A stretch of DNA of 64,000 bases from Pseudovibrio sp. Tun.PSC04-5.I4 (GTDB taxonomy: Bacteria > Pseudomonadota > Alphaproteobacteria > Rhizobiales > Stappiaceae), in contig NZ_FNLB01000006.1 in the NCBI RefSeq assembly GCF_900104145.1, forward strand, positions 1,943,001-2,007,000, read 5' to 3'. Shown one piece after another: positions 42,856-52,222 of the stretch (the first letter of the stretch is position 1; each line of letters starts with the position of its first letter). The notes under the pieces are model-generated. The model was not told where the DNA came from, made no database searches, and saw nothing but the letters and a program-made list of their open reading frames with translations. A program made the translations under genes and the position numbers.

Positions 42856-43908
42856 TCAGTTATTCTTTTCAGCGATTGAGAAACGACCACGATGGTAGTT
42901 TGCCAAATCATCAGAGATCTTTTTAATCAAATCATTCTTAGCCATATCGTAGGCCAGTTCAATGGCTGCACTAAAACCTTCAGCATCTGCGCCGCCATGA
43001 CTTTTGATGACAATGCCGTTGAGCCCAAGAAAAACACCACCATTAACCTTACGTGGATCCATTTTAGCGCGTAGTCGCTCAAAAGCGCCCCGTGCAAAAA
43101 GATACCCTATTTTGGCCATGAGAGTCCGCTTCATAGCAGCACGCAGGTAGCCAGCAAACTGCTTTGCTGTTCCCTCGGCTGTTTTGAGCGCAATATTGCC
43201 AGCAAACCCTTCGGTCACGACAACATCAACAGTACCCTTACCGATATCGTCGCCCTCAACAAAACCGGAATAGACGAGGTTTGGAGGAGACAGCTCACGC
43301 AGCATTTTACCAGCTGTGCGCACTTCCTCAACACCCTTAACCTCTTCAACGCCGATATTAAGAAGACCAACGGTTGGCTGCTTAACACCATGAACTGAGC
43401 GACACATTGCGCCGCCAAGAATAGCGAAATCAATCAACTGCTGCGCATCTGCGCCAATGGTTGCACCCACATCAAGCACGATAGATTCACCGCGCATAGT
43501 TGGCCACATGGCCGCGATCGCAGGACGTTCAATACCAGACATAGTGCGCAAGCAGAACTTGGACATAGCCATCAGCGCACCAGTATTACCGGCAGAAACG
43601 ACCACTTCCGCTTCAGAGTTTTTCACCGCAGCGATCGCCTTCCACATGGAAGATTTGCCACGGCCTTTGCGCAGAGCCTGACTTGGTTTTTCATCCATAC
43701 CAATCGAAACATCAGTATGATGGACAACGGATGCCTGCTTTAGACGAGGGTATTCCTCGAGCATTGGTTCGATGATTTTACTATCACCGAAAAGCAGGAA
43801 CTCGATGTTCGGACAGCGTTGCAACACCAGGTCAGCCCCAGGCAACACCACTTCCACACCGTAATCCCCTCCCATAGCATCAAGAGAAATACGTATTTTT
43901 TCAGACAT
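42856..43908 (-). CDS. plsX: phosphate acyltransferase PlsX
   Basis: Makes acyl-phosphate from acyl-ACP for phospholipid synthesis. 350 aa, starting ISLDAMGGDYGVEV; VVSAGNTGALMA, RPAIAAMWPT, DVGATIGADAQQL and the C-terminal GGAPLLGLNG-like GGVFLGLNGIVIKSHGGADA are family marks. The ATG at 43908 is chosen over the TTG at 43914. First gene of plsX-fabH-ihfA-merR. Unlike in E. coli, rpmF is not between the DUF177 gene and plsX. Confidence 0.97.
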   Translation of the reverse strand: MSEKIRISLDAMGGDYGVEVVLPGADLVLQRCPNIEFLLFGDSKIIEPMLEEYPRLKQASVVHHTDVSIGMDEKPSQALRKGRGKSSMWKAIAAVKNSEAEVVVSAGNTGALMAMSKFCLRTMSGIERPAIAAMWPTMRGESIVLDVGATIGADAQQLIDFAILGGAMCRSVHGVKQPTVGLLNIGVEEVKGVEEVRTAGKMLRELSPPNLVYSGFVEGDDIGKGTVDVVVTEGFAGNIALKTAEGTAKQFAGYLRAAMKRTLMAKIGYLFARGAFERLRAKMDPRKVNGGVFLGLNGIVIKSHGGADAEGFSAAIELAYDMAKNDLIKKISDDLANYHRGRFSIAEKNN

Positions 43909-44069
43909 TTCCAATTTTCAGCCTTGTCCCATCAAGTTTCGCCCTTGTAACGACGATCCTTGGTATAGTTAAGAGCATTTTCCCTAGGTTCGGTGGAAAT
44001 GCGCGTCGCGAAGATACTAAATTCTAGACCTGCCGCAACACCCATTCACAAAAATACCTTTGCAACAAC

Positions 44070-44648
44070 CTAAGATTTACTCTTGCCTTTCAAGGCTTCC
44101 AGCGCAGCAAAGGGAGAAGGCTTCTGCTCTTCTACTTCTTCACTTTCTTCCTCTGGGGCCGGTGCATACTGCTCATCCATTTGAACCCCATCAGCCCGAG
44201 GAAACGAACTCAAACCCAAAGCAAAATGTTCGCAAATTATTGCGCCTAAATCTACCTGTGGACCCGAAAAATAATCCGGTGGATCACTCTCATCAACATC
44301 CAGGTCGACTTCCAGGGTATCATCCAGCGTCCGTCGACGGCCCCGAGGATCTAACGCAGGCAAAAACGTCCGGTCAAATTCTTCGTTCACCTGACATTTA
44401 ACTGGCTCAAGCGTTACCACACATTGTTGTATAGCCAAGGCATGAATGTGGCCGCGCGCAGCAAGACCATCACGTCTCCACGGACGAATTTCAAGATCTG
44501 CCACAAATTCTGGCAAATCCATCAAATCATATGCTTTTGCGATAATTGTCCGCTCAGCCTCATTCAGCTCCAGTTTTAACCGGCTTGTTTTATTCCCAAG
44601 CCGTGTGACATCAATGAGATGAGCCCATGGGTATTCACTGTTGGCCAT
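44070..44648 (-). CDS. DUF177 (YceD-like) domain protein
   Basis: 192 aa. The family core is EFVADLEIRPWRRDGLAARG, QQCVVTLEPVKCQVNEEFDR, ending with DLGAIICEHFALGLSSFPRA. An acidic C-terminal stretch follows (PAPEEESEEVEEQKPS). YceD-type proteins are linked with 23S rRNA/50S assembly in other bacteria. It overlaps the CBP3-like gene by 14 bp, so the two are cotranslated. Confidence 0.9.
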   Translation of the reverse strand: MANSEYPWAHLIDVTRLGNKTSRLKLELNEAERTIIAKAYDLMDLPEFVADLEIRPWRRDGLAARGHIHALAIQQCVVTLEPVKCQVNEEFDRTFLPALDPRGRRRTLDDTLEVDLDVDESDPPDYFSGPQVDLGAIICEHFALGLSSFPRADGVQMDEQYAPAPEEESEEVEEQKPSPFAALEALKGKSKS

Positions 44649-45201
44649 CGCTGGCGTCTTCCCTTATCAGTTCTGCTCGTGGTGCCACAAAGTTCAAGTC
44701 GCCCTTGAGAATTTCTTTTGTTGACAGCGCTGCCAACCCTTCCACAGCATCAAGCATGTAATGAACAAGCCCGTTGATCGCAACACGTTCCCCACTATCT
44801 GCGTAGATGTTTCGTGCAAAGGCATCAAATAGCGCCGTATTGTCGCTGTTTTCCAAAGCTTTTGCGTAGCTTGTTGTCCGCCCATAGAATGATTCGACCA
44901 TTTTACGAACCCGCCTACGCACACCTTCATCCCCGATACCCAGCTCTCGTAAGCTCTGATCCATATCCAGAAAAAACAGATCAAAAACAGCCTGCGCAAA
45001 TTTCCGCCCCGCTTTATCCTCACCTCTTAACCGGTGAAAAACACAAAAAGCGTGCAAAACGATCATCTCAAAGCGACCTTCGCTCGTATCAGGTATACCA
45101 TAGCGCTCATAAAACACCGGTAGTCGTGCCTGCGCGACGATCCGCTCATAAGTTGCTCGGATGGATATGTCTTCGCGTCGTCGGAATAAGCCGAAGATCA
45201 T
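44635..45201 (-). CDS. ubiquinol-cytochrome c chaperone (CBP3-like)
   Basis: 188 aa from the ATG at 45201 (GAGAGGTG upstream). The family (PF03981) assists cytochrome bc1 assembly in mitochondria and alphaproteobacteria. Visible: FGLFRRREDISIRATYERIV, LPVFYERYGIPDTSEGRFEM, HAFCVFHRLRG, VFDLFFLDMDQSLRELGIGD and FYGRTTSYAKALE. The 65 residues upstream in the open frame are not supported. Divergent from bamE; cotranscribed with DUF177, a well-known alphaproteobacterial pair. Confidence 0.92.
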   Translation of the reverse strand: MIFGLFRRREDISIRATYERIVAQARLPVFYERYGIPDTSEGRFEMIVLHAFCVFHRLRGEDKAGRKFAQAVFDLFFLDMDQSLRELGIGDEGVRRRVRKMVESFYGRTTSYAKALENSDNTALFDAFARNIYADSGERVAINGLVHYMLDAVEGLAALSTKEILKGDLNFVAPRAELIREDASDGQQ

Positions 45202-45319
45202 GGCACCTCTCTTGCGCTTATCGAGTTGCTTGTGTCCCTGCCATGAGGATGGCATAAGCACAAGTCTTAATCTAAACCGCTTGCTTGCTGCATTTTGCTG
45301 CATATTGCAAGCCAACAGG

Positions 45320-45766
45320 ATGTTTGGAATGTTTGCATTTGCGCGCCGTACTGCGTTCCTCGCTATTTTAAGCCTGCCTTTGGCTGGCTGCTTCACCCAG
45401 ACATTAACTCATGGCCAGATCGTTTCACCTGATGCAATTCAAGATGTTCAAGTCGGCTCTAGCCGCGAACAGGTAGAACTGGTCCTTGGTAGTCCATCCA
45501 CCGTGTCCAAACTGGACGGTGAAGCTTACTATTATATCTCGCAAAAAAGCGAAACCGTGGCGTTCTTGTCTCCATCTATCGTAGATCAGCGTGTTGTCGC
45601 TGTTTACTTTGATAAAGACGGCTATGTGAAGTCCGTTGGTGACTACGGCATTGAAGATGGCAAAGTCTTTGATTACCTCGGCAGAAGAACACGCACCGGC
45701 GGTGCTGATTATGGTCTCCTAACACAGATCCTGCGCGGAGCAGCAAATCCATCAATTGGCCTGTAA
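45320..45766 (+). CDS. bamE: outer membrane protein assembly factor BamE
   Basis: About 148 aa. Lipoprotein signal peptide ending in LPLAGC, then the SmpA/OmlA domain: VQVGSSREQVELVLGSPSTV, GEAYYYISQ and VVAVYFDKDGYVKSV. It is an accessory lipoprotein of the BAM complex. Starts at 45320 or 45329. The longer frame from 45161 runs through the divergent gene and is rejected. A strong terminator follows. Confidence 0.95.
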   Translation: MFGMFAFARRTAFLAILSLPLAGCFTQTLTHGQIVSPDAIQDVQVGSSREQVELVLGSPSTVSKLDGEAYYYISQKSETVAFLSPSIVDQRVVAVYFDKDGYVKSVGDYGIEDGKVFDYLGRRTRTGGADYGLLTQILRGAANPSIGL

Positions 45767-45810
45767 AGACTACTTAACAAGCTAATAACCAAGTTGTCTG
45801 AAAATAAAAG

Positions 45811-45841
45811 CCGATGCCCTTCTCCGGGCATCGGCTTTTTC
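45811..45841 (+). terminator. rho-independent terminator of bamE
   Basis: CCGATGCCC and GGGCATCGG are a perfect 9-bp stem around a 6-nt loop, followed by CTTTTTC. It is 45 bp past the stop. Confidence 0.93.
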
Positions 45842-45933
45842 TTTGCCCGGCCAGTAGGTATCCGACAGTCTTAATGACCCGCCTGAGTGCACGCACTACT
45901 GTGTTCTTTATTGCAGTCTTCTGGGGACATGAG

Positions 45934-46350
45934 ATGATTGAAACATACCGCGGGGTCGTCTACCCGCATCAGGAAGACCATATGGGCCACATGAACGTGG
46001 CTTGGTACACCTCCAAATTTGACGAAGCCACGTGGCATCTGCTCGCACATATCGGCATTACACCCTCTTATGTGCGGGAGGGTAACAAGGGCATGGCAGC
46101 TCTGGAGATCACAAATAATTATCTGGCCGAAGTCACGGCTGGCGATTTGCTCGTCGTGCGCTCCGAAATTACAGAGGTGAAGGATAAAACCATCCGCTTT
46201 CGCCACACCATGTTTGATGCAATCAGCGACAAGCCAGTCGCGACCATGCAAGCTGTCGGGGTCCACATGGATCGCAAAATCCGCAAATCCTGCCCTTTTC
46301 CCGAGGATGTAAAAGAAAGTTGCAAAAAGCTATTTCCTGAACCCGCATAA
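45934..46350 (+). CDS. hotdog-fold acyl-CoA thioesterase (4HBT family)
   Basis: 138 aa from the ATG at 45934 (GGGGA 8 nt upstream). TYRGVVYPHQEDHMGHMNVAWY with the catalytic Asp/His-rich segment, then the long central helix; VRSEITEVKDKTIRFRHTMF is the strand pattern of 4-hydroxybenzoyl-CoA-type thioesterases. Substrate unknown. Upstream in-frame residues (from 45814) run through the bamE terminator and are not coding. Confidence 0.87.
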   Translation: MIETYRGVVYPHQEDHMGHMNVAWYTSKFDEATWHLLAHIGITPSYVREGNKGMAALEITNNYLAEVTAGDLLVVRSEITEVKDKTIRFRHTMFDAISDKPVATMQAVGVHMDRKIRKSCPFPEDVKESCKKLFPEPA

Positions 46351-46383
46351 AAAAACCCCGGCGAGATCATCGCCGGGGTTTTC
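46351..46383. terminator. bidirectional terminator between the thioesterase and hppA
   Basis: AAAACCCCGGCGA and TCGCCGGGGTTTT are perfect arms around a 5-nt loop. It serves both convergent genes. Confidence 0.95.
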
Positions 46384-46403
46384 TAAGGATCAAGTAGAAC
46401 CAA

Positions 46404-48533
46404 TTAGTGTGCCAGAACTGCAAGAAGCAGAAGAGCAACGATATTGGCAATCTTGATCATTGGGTTAATAGCTGGACCAGCCGTATCCTTGTAAGGATCA
46501 CCCACTGTATCACCGGTAATAGCCGCCTGATGAGCGCTAGAGCCTTTACCGCCGTAATGACCGTCTTCAATGTACTTTTTAGCGTTATCCCACGCACCGC
46601 CACCAGCGGTCATAGAAAGCGCAACAAAGAGACCTGTCACAATCACACCAAGCAGCATTGCACCAAGGGATGCGAATGCATTTGCTTTGCCAGCAATTGC
46701 TTCGATCGCAAAGTAACAGACGATTGGAGACAGCACAGGCAGCATAGAAGGAATGATCATTTCCTTGATGGCAGCCTTCGTCAGCATATCAACAGCACGG
46801 CCATAATCAGGACGAACTTCGCCCTTCATGATACCAGGCTGTTCTTTGAACTGACGCCGAACTTCTTCAACCACAGCACTGGCCGCACGCCCAACTGCTG
46901 TCATGGCCATACCGCCAAACAGGAATGGCAACAAACCACCGAAGAACAGACCGACCACCACATAAGGGTTGGTGAGTGAGAAATCGATAGATTCTGCTGT
47001 CATGCCTTTGAAGTATGGAAACTGATCAGAGTTCGCCACGAAGTACTTCAGATCTTCGGTGTAGGCTGTAAACAGCACCAGTGCACCAAGACCAGCAGAC
47101 CCAATCGCATACCCTTTGGTCACAGCCTTTGTGGTGTTACCAACAGCATCCAGCGCATCAGTTGTGGCACGCACTTCAGCTGGCAGGTTCGCCATTTCAG
47201 CAATGCCGCCCGCATTATCAGTCACAGGACCGAACGCATCAAGCGCAACCACCATACCCGCAAGTGCAAGCATCGTTGTCACAGCAATCGCAATACCGAA
47301 CAAACCAGCAAGCTGGAACGTTACGATAATGCCGCCAATGATCACCAAAGCAGGCAATGCAGTGGATTCCATGGAGATCGCAAGGCCCTGAATAACGTTG
47401 GTGCCGTGACCAGTTTCAGACGCACGCGCGATGGACTGCACAGGACGGAAGTTCGTACCGGTGTAGTATTCAGTGATCCAGATGATCAGACCTGTCACCA
47501 CTAGACCAGTCGCCCCGCACAGGAACAAATCCATGGAGGTGAAGGTCACGCCGTTGCTCATGGTCAGCACAGTATCCATACCGCCAAAGACCCAAGAGGT
47601 CAGCGGATAAAGGATGATCAGTGAAATAACCGCAGTTGCGATGAAGCCTTTGTAGAGCGCACCCATGATGGAGTTTGACGCCCCAAGGCGCACAAAGAAC
47701 GTGCCAATGATGGATGCAACAGAGCAAACACCACAGATCGTCATTGGGTAAAGCATGGTCGCCTGAAGCTCAGGCGTTCCTGCAAAATAGATCGCTGCCA
47801 GAACCATGGTTGCAACAAGCGTCACAGCGTAGGTTTCAAACAAATCGGCAGCCATACCAGCACAATCGCCAACGTTGTCGCCAACGTTATCAGCAATTGT
47901 AGCCGGGTTGCGTGGATCATCCTCAGGAATTCCAGCTTCAATCTTACCAACAAGGTCACCGCCAACGTCAGCACCTTTTGTAAAGATACCGCCGCCAAGA
48001 CGAGCAAAGATGGAAATCAGAGACGCGCCGAACCCAAGAGCTACAAGAGCATCAATCACAATACGTGATGTTGGATCATATCCCAATGGCCCGGTGAGGA
48101 TCACGTAGTAAACAGCCACGCCCAGAAGAGCGAGACCAGCAACAAACATGCCGGTGATAGCGCCAGAACGGAATGCAATGGAGAGCCCTGCCCCAAGGCT
48201 CTGGCTTGCAGCTTGTGCAGTGCGAACGTTTGCCCGTACTGAAACGAGCATTCCAATAAATCCAGCGGAGCCGGAAAGAACGGCGCCGATAATAAATCCA
48301 ATGGCAACTGTGATGCCCAGCAAGTAGGCAACAATCACAAAGATAACAGCGCCAACGATTGCAACAGTGGTGTACTGACGAGAGAGGTACGCCTGTGCGC
48401 CCTCTTGAATAGCACCGGCAATTTCCTGCATCTTTGCAGACCCGGTGTCAGCGGCCATCACATTGCGAATTGCCCAAATGCCATAAACGACAGACAGCAG
48501 GCCACACGTGATGGTTACGATAAGTTCAGTCAT
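46404..48533 (-). CDS. hppA: membrane-bound proton-translocating pyrophosphatase, K+-independent type
   Basis: 709 aa, about 16 helices. Couples hydrolysis of pyrophosphate to proton export. Catalytic motifs: GADVGGDLVGKIEAGIPEDD, DNVGDNVGDCAGMAADLFE, LDAFGPVTDNAGGIAEM and the C-terminal GDTVGDPYKDTAGP. The segment GNTTKAVT carries Lys then Thr at the two positions that define K+-independent enzymes (Ala in K+-dependent ones). The ATG is preceded by AGGGGAGGGA. Alphaproteobacteria use it for PPi energy recovery. Confidence 0.97.
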   Translation of the reverse strand: MTELIVTITCGLLSVVYGIWAIRNVMAADTGSAKMQEIAGAIQEGAQAYLSRQYTTVAIVGAVIFVIVAYLLGITVAIGFIIGAVLSGSAGFIGMLVSVRANVRTAQAASQSLGAGLSIAFRSGAITGMFVAGLALLGVAVYYVILTGPLGYDPTSRIVIDALVALGFGASLISIFARLGGGIFTKGADVGGDLVGKIEAGIPEDDPRNPATIADNVGDNVGDCAGMAADLFETYAVTLVATMVLAAIYFAGTPELQATMLYPMTICGVCSVASIIGTFFVRLGASNSIMGALYKGFIATAVISLIILYPLTSWVFGGMDTVLTMSNGVTFTSMDLFLCGATGLVVTGLIIWITEYYTGTNFRPVQSIARASETGHGTNVIQGLAISMESTALPALVIIGGIIVTFQLAGLFGIAIAVTTMLALAGMVVALDAFGPVTDNAGGIAEMANLPAEVRATTDALDAVGNTTKAVTKGYAIGSAGLGALVLFTAYTEDLKYFVANSDQFPYFKGMTAESIDFSLTNPYVVVGLFFGGLLPFLFGGMAMTAVGRAASAVVEEVRRQFKEQPGIMKGEVRPDYGRAVDMLTKAAIKEMIIPSMLPVLSPIVCYFAIEAIAGKANAFASLGAMLLGVIVTGLFVALSMTAGGGAWDNAKKYIEDGHYGGKGSSAHQAAITGDTVGDPYKDTAGPAINPMIKIANIVALLLLAVLAH

Positions 48534-48713
48534 ATTCCCTCCCCTAAGGGTACCCTGCTACTTATGTGTGTATTTGTAGCAAAATCCGCACTGCACTTGT
48601 GTAATTTAACGGACACAGTGACGGTATATACCTGTCACTATCCGTCAAGTTGCTTTTGCGTGGTAGTGGAAGGAAACACGTATGTTGAAATGCCAGAATT
48701 TACTTGGAATTAT

Positions 48714-49931
48714 TCAAACTTTAACTTCGCGTCTTTCAGTAAACATAAGTGACATAACAAGAATTAGACATACGATGACGAAAGGGAACACCATCATATT
48801 CACAGTTTCCCAGCCAAATACACTTAACAATTTCCCTGAGGAAAACGACGCGGTTGCAACTAAACCAAAGACAAAGAAGTCATTTACGGACTGGACTCTG
48901 TTTTGCTCTTCTGGTCGGTAAGTCTGTGTGAGCAGTGCAGAGGCTCCAACAAAGGAAAAGTTCCAACCAAGGCCAAGTAAAACCAAGGAACTCCAGAAAA
49001 TCCAACGCTCTAATCCCGTAAGGCCAACCAGCGCGCAAATTGCGTAAATTACAAAACCTGCCCCAATGACAGGTCCATGGCCGAATCGGCCGATCAAAGA
49101 CCCTGTTATGAAGCTTGGTGCGAACATGGCAATCACATGCCATTGAATACCGAGCGCAGCGTCAGAATTAGTCAAGCCACAGGCAACCATAGCAAGCGGT
49201 GCCGACGTCATAATCAGGTTCATAATCGAATAGCTGATCATACCGGTGGACACAGCAACCAAGAAATTTCGTTGTTTCATAATCTCAAGGAGCGGACGTC
49301 CACGCTGGCTTCTGTCCAGCTTCGGCGGCACTGGTATTTTCAAAAAGACGACAAAACACAGGCCGATAGCCAAAAGAACAGCCTGCGCAAGGTAAGTTCC
49401 CACAAACAGGAACGGTTCAAACATGCCCTGTGTCAGAATAACCGTTTGCGGCCCAACCACACCAGCAAGAATGCCGCCGGTCAAAACCCAGGAAATTGCT
49501 TTTGGCTTAAAAGCGGCACTGGCAGTATCAGCTGCTGCAAACCGGGCCTGTTGCGTAAACGCCATGACAAAACCGCTGCCCATTGTGGACACGCAAAGAA
49601 TTGGGAAGCTGCCAACATACGCGGCATATGCCGCCACCAACGCGAAGACCATACCAAACAATAAGGCACCAGCCAGCCCGTTTCTGCGACCAAAACTGCG
49701 CATCAACATGCCAGCAGGCAAAGTGCCAATCGCAGTTCCCAGAACAAACGCAGTTACCGGCAAGGTCGCCAATGACTTATCTTCAACCAGAAGCGTAGAG
49801 GCCAGAATGGACGTCGTTGCAAAAATAATGGGAGGGACACCACCTGCAAAAGACTGTGCGAGCGCCAAAAGCAACGCATTACGTTTTGCCAGACCGTCAT
49901 CAATAAACGGAGCCGCAACAGAATTTCCCAT
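48714..49931 (-). CDS. MFS family transporter
   Basis: 405 aa, 12 membrane helices in two halves with a short central basic loop (PPKLDRSQRGRP). The loop 2-3 signature appears as AGMLMRSFGRRNGLAGALL. The start is probably the ATG at 49931, not the TTG at 49946. Substrate class is not assignable. It lies alone between hppA and the thiL cluster, all on the same strand. Confidence 0.88.
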   Translation of the reverse strand: MGNSVAAPFIDDGLAKRNALLLALAQSFAGGVPPIIFATTSILASTLLVEDKSLATLPVTAFVLGTAIGTLPAGMLMRSFGRRNGLAGALLFGMVFALVAAYAAYVGSFPILCVSTMGSGFVMAFTQQARFAAADTASAAFKPKAISWVLTGGILAGVVGPQTVILTQGMFEPFLFVGTYLAQAVLLAIGLCFVVFLKIPVPPKLDRSQRGRPLLEIMKQRNFLVAVSTGMISYSIMNLIMTSAPLAMVACGLTNSDAALGIQWHVIAMFAPSFITGSLIGRFGHGPVIGAGFVIYAICALVGLTGLERWIFWSSLVLLGLGWNFSFVGASALLTQTYRPEEQNRVQSVNDFFVFGLVATASFSSGKLLSVFGWETVNMMVFPFVIVCLILVMSLMFTERREVKV

Positions 49932-50088
49932 GATGTGTACTTTCAAATGCAGGTAGGAACCAACAACCTAGTCAATTTCCCGTAATGAGCAACTCCTTAG
50001 CTCATGACATCTACTGCAACTTTGGGAGATATAAGAATAACCCGATGAAAATACGTCGCAATCTGCGGTTTCAATCGATTATTGAGGT

Positions 50089-51114
50089 CTAAAAGTGCCG
50101 AAACCCAGCCGCACCGCGCAAGATAAATGGCTCGTCATGCCAGATCAATTCGACTGTGCCCTGCTCTTGCCCAGCATCCAGAGTTTGAAGGTCACCAATC
50201 TGCGTGACTGCAAGACCTGTCGCGGTAAGAGCATTTTCAAAAGCTGTACAATTTTCAGGCATAATAGCGGCAAGGATCTCGTAATCATCCCCGCCGGAAA
50301 TAGCAGTTTCCAGAAACTCTCGGTTCTTGGCAATCATTGCAGAGGCAGCAGATGAATAGGGTACATCTTCCAAAATAACCCGCGCCTGCACCTTTGAAGT
50401 CCGACACATATGCCCAAGGTCCCCAACCAGACCGTCAGATATATCCATGGCCGCAACAGCATAATCCCGCAGCGCATCCGCAGCACTCACACGTGGTTGA
50501 GGCAAAAGATAGCGATCCAGCAAAAAATCACGCTCTGCATCAGACAAACCGACTTGTGCTGCAAGTCCCTCATCCAATCGCAATTTCAGTCCGAGCGCAG
50601 CATCCCCGATAGACCCAGTCACATAAAGCTTGGCGCCAGCAACAGCAGTGTTGCGACGAACCACGTCACCAATGGGAACATTTCCGAAAGCAGTTATGGA
50701 AAGCAGCGGTCCTTTGGGGCAGGAAATTGTATCACCGCCCAGAAGATCGATACCAAAACGATCCTGAACAGCTTTCAAGCCACGGCAAAACTCTGCAATC
50801 CACTCCTCGCCAATATCATCAGAAAGGCCAAGACCAAGCAGATAGCCTTTAGGTATCGCGCCTTTGGCAGCAAGATCACTGAGATTAACGCCAAGCGCTT
50901 TTTGCGCCACGGCAAAAGGAGGGTCATTTTCAAAAAAATGAACCCCTGCCATCAGCATGTCCTTGGTTACAACCAATTCACATCCGGTGTCAGGGGCAAA
51001 AACTGCAGCATCATCTTGTAAGTGCGCCGCGCCTATACTGGTAGCAAGCGGCGCAAAATAGCGCTCAATAAGCGAGAACTCTCCCAGTCTGGAAGGGGCG
51101 GGTTTCTCGCTCAT
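50089..51114 (-). CDS. thiL: thiamine-monophosphate kinase
   Basis: Phosphorylates thiamine phosphate to thiamine pyrophosphate. 341 aa, PurM/ThiL fold: GEFSLIERYFAPLA, LQDDAAVFAPD, VVTKDMLMAGVHFFEND, ALGVNLSDLAAKGA and LLGGDTISCPKGP, MDISDGLVGDLGHMC. Its ATG at 51114 lies 3 nt past the nusB stop codon. Last gene of the rib-nusB-thiL group. Confidence 0.95.
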   Translation of the reverse strand: MSEKPAPSRLGEFSLIERYFAPLATSIGAAHLQDDAAVFAPDTGCELVVTKDMLMAGVHFFENDPPFAVAQKALGVNLSDLAAKGAIPKGYLLGLGLSDDIGEEWIAEFCRGLKAVQDRFGIDLLGGDTISCPKGPLLSITAFGNVPIGDVVRRNTAVAGAKLYVTGSIGDAALGLKLRLDEGLAAQVGLSDAERDFLLDRYLLPQPRVSAADALRDYAVAAMDISDGLVGDLGHMCRTSKVQARVILEDVPYSSAASAMIAKNREFLETAISGGDDYEILAAIMPENCTAFENALTATGLAVTQIGDLQTLDAGQEQGTVELIWHDEPFILRGAAGFRHF

Positions 51115-51117
51115 CAA

Positions 51118-51609
51118 TCAATCTTCAAATTCAGAAGAACGCAGTTCGCGGGCCATACGGTTCATGATACCGTTCACCAGACGCGATTCATCTCCTTCAT
51201 AGAAGGACTTTGCAACATCGATGTATTCATTGATGATCACACGGGCCGGAACATCTTTTTTCCGCAAAAACTCGGCACAGCCAACACGCAGGATCGCCCG
51301 CAAAGTTGTATCTATACGCTTCAGCGGCCAGTCTTCAGAAAGCGCGCTATGAATGCGCGGATCAATCTGCAACTGATCTTCAAACACAGCCTGCACCAGA
51401 TCACGGAACCATGCCGGGTCTGCATCACGATACTGATCGCCATCAATATCCTGACCAAGCCGGTAAGCTTCATACTCAGCTAGCACATCGTCTAGGCGTG
51501 CGCCGGTCATTTCCATCTGGTAAACGGCCTGAACAGCAGCCAGACGAGCGACCCCGCGTTTATTCGCGGGTTTCACTTCGCCGTTTTTCTTGTTGTTTTC
51601 CGTAGTCAT
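51118..51609 (-). CDS. nusB: transcription antitermination factor NusB
   Basis: 163 aa from the ATG at 51609 (AAGG 6-7 nt upstream). All-helical NusB fold: RGVARLAAVQAVYQMEMTGA, WPLKRIDTTLRAILRVGCAE, VPARVIINEYIDVAKSFY and RLVNGIMNRMARELR. Works with NusE on rRNA leader boxA. It starts 8 bp after ribH, the usual ribH-nusB order. Confidence 0.96.
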   Translation of the reverse strand: MTTENNKKNGEVKPANKRGVARLAAVQAVYQMEMTGARLDDVLAEYEAYRLGQDIDGDQYRDADPAWFRDLVQAVFEDQLQIDPRIHSALSEDWPLKRIDTTLRAILRVGCAEFLRKKDVPARVIINEYIDVAKSFYEGDESRLVNGIMNRMARELRSSEFED

Positions 51610-51617
51610 CCTAAACC

Positions 51618-52067
51618 TTACACACCGAACCGGTCGCGCACACGTATCATAGCCAAACAAGCCTCAGCAGCACCGCCGCCCTTATTCTTTTTAGAAAGGC
51701 TGGCGCGAGCCCATGCCTGATCATTGTTCTCAACCGTTTGGATGCCGTTACCAACTGCAACACAAGCATCAATCGCCAGATCCATAATAGCACGAGCCGA
51801 CTCGTTAGAAACGATGTCGTAGTGGCTGGTTTCACCACGAATTACGACACCGAGTAAAACAAAACCGTCATAATCTGCTTCGCCATTTTCCATTGCAGTT
51901 AACGCCATGGAAAGCGCAACAGGAACTTCTAACACACCTGGAACAGACAAACGCGAGATCCGGGCACCTTCCCGTTCCAACACGTCTTCAACCCCTTCGT
52001 ACAGGGCGTCAGCCAAATCTTCGTAAAAACGTGCTTCAATAACAAGGATGTGCGGATTCGCGCTCAT
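51618..52067 (-). CDS. ribH: 6,7-dimethyl-8-ribityllumazine synthase
   Basis: Penultimate step of riboflavin synthesis. 149 aa: ILVIEARFYEDLADAL, VPGVLEVPVALS, GFVLLGVVIRGETSHYDIV (catalytic His), GIQTVENNDQAWAR. AGGAG 7 nt upstream of the ATG. A 155-bp gap separates it from ribE. Confidence 0.96.
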   Translation of the reverse strand: MSANPHILVIEARFYEDLADALYEGVEDVLEREGARISRLSVPGVLEVPVALSMALTAMENGEADYDGFVLLGVVIRGETSHYDIVSNESARAIMDLAIDACVAVGNGIQTVENNDQAWARASLSKKNKGGGAAEACLAMIRVRDRFGV

Positions 52068-52222
52068 TTTTATTCTCCTACTGCCTACGCCCGTTTAACC
52101 TGAACCAATCAGAAATAAGCGGTGTAAGCCACGGGTACAGCAGCACCCGCGTATGTGGGCTCAGGAACCATGCCCCAAACAAATTGTCCAGTTATTTCCA
52201 ACGGAATTATTTGGCTATAAAG

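Noticed and set aside
52068..52222. FMN riboswitch in the ribE-ribH gap
   Set aside because: The conserved FMN element blocks are not visible on the coding strand; only a weak GGGT/ACCC hairpin is present.
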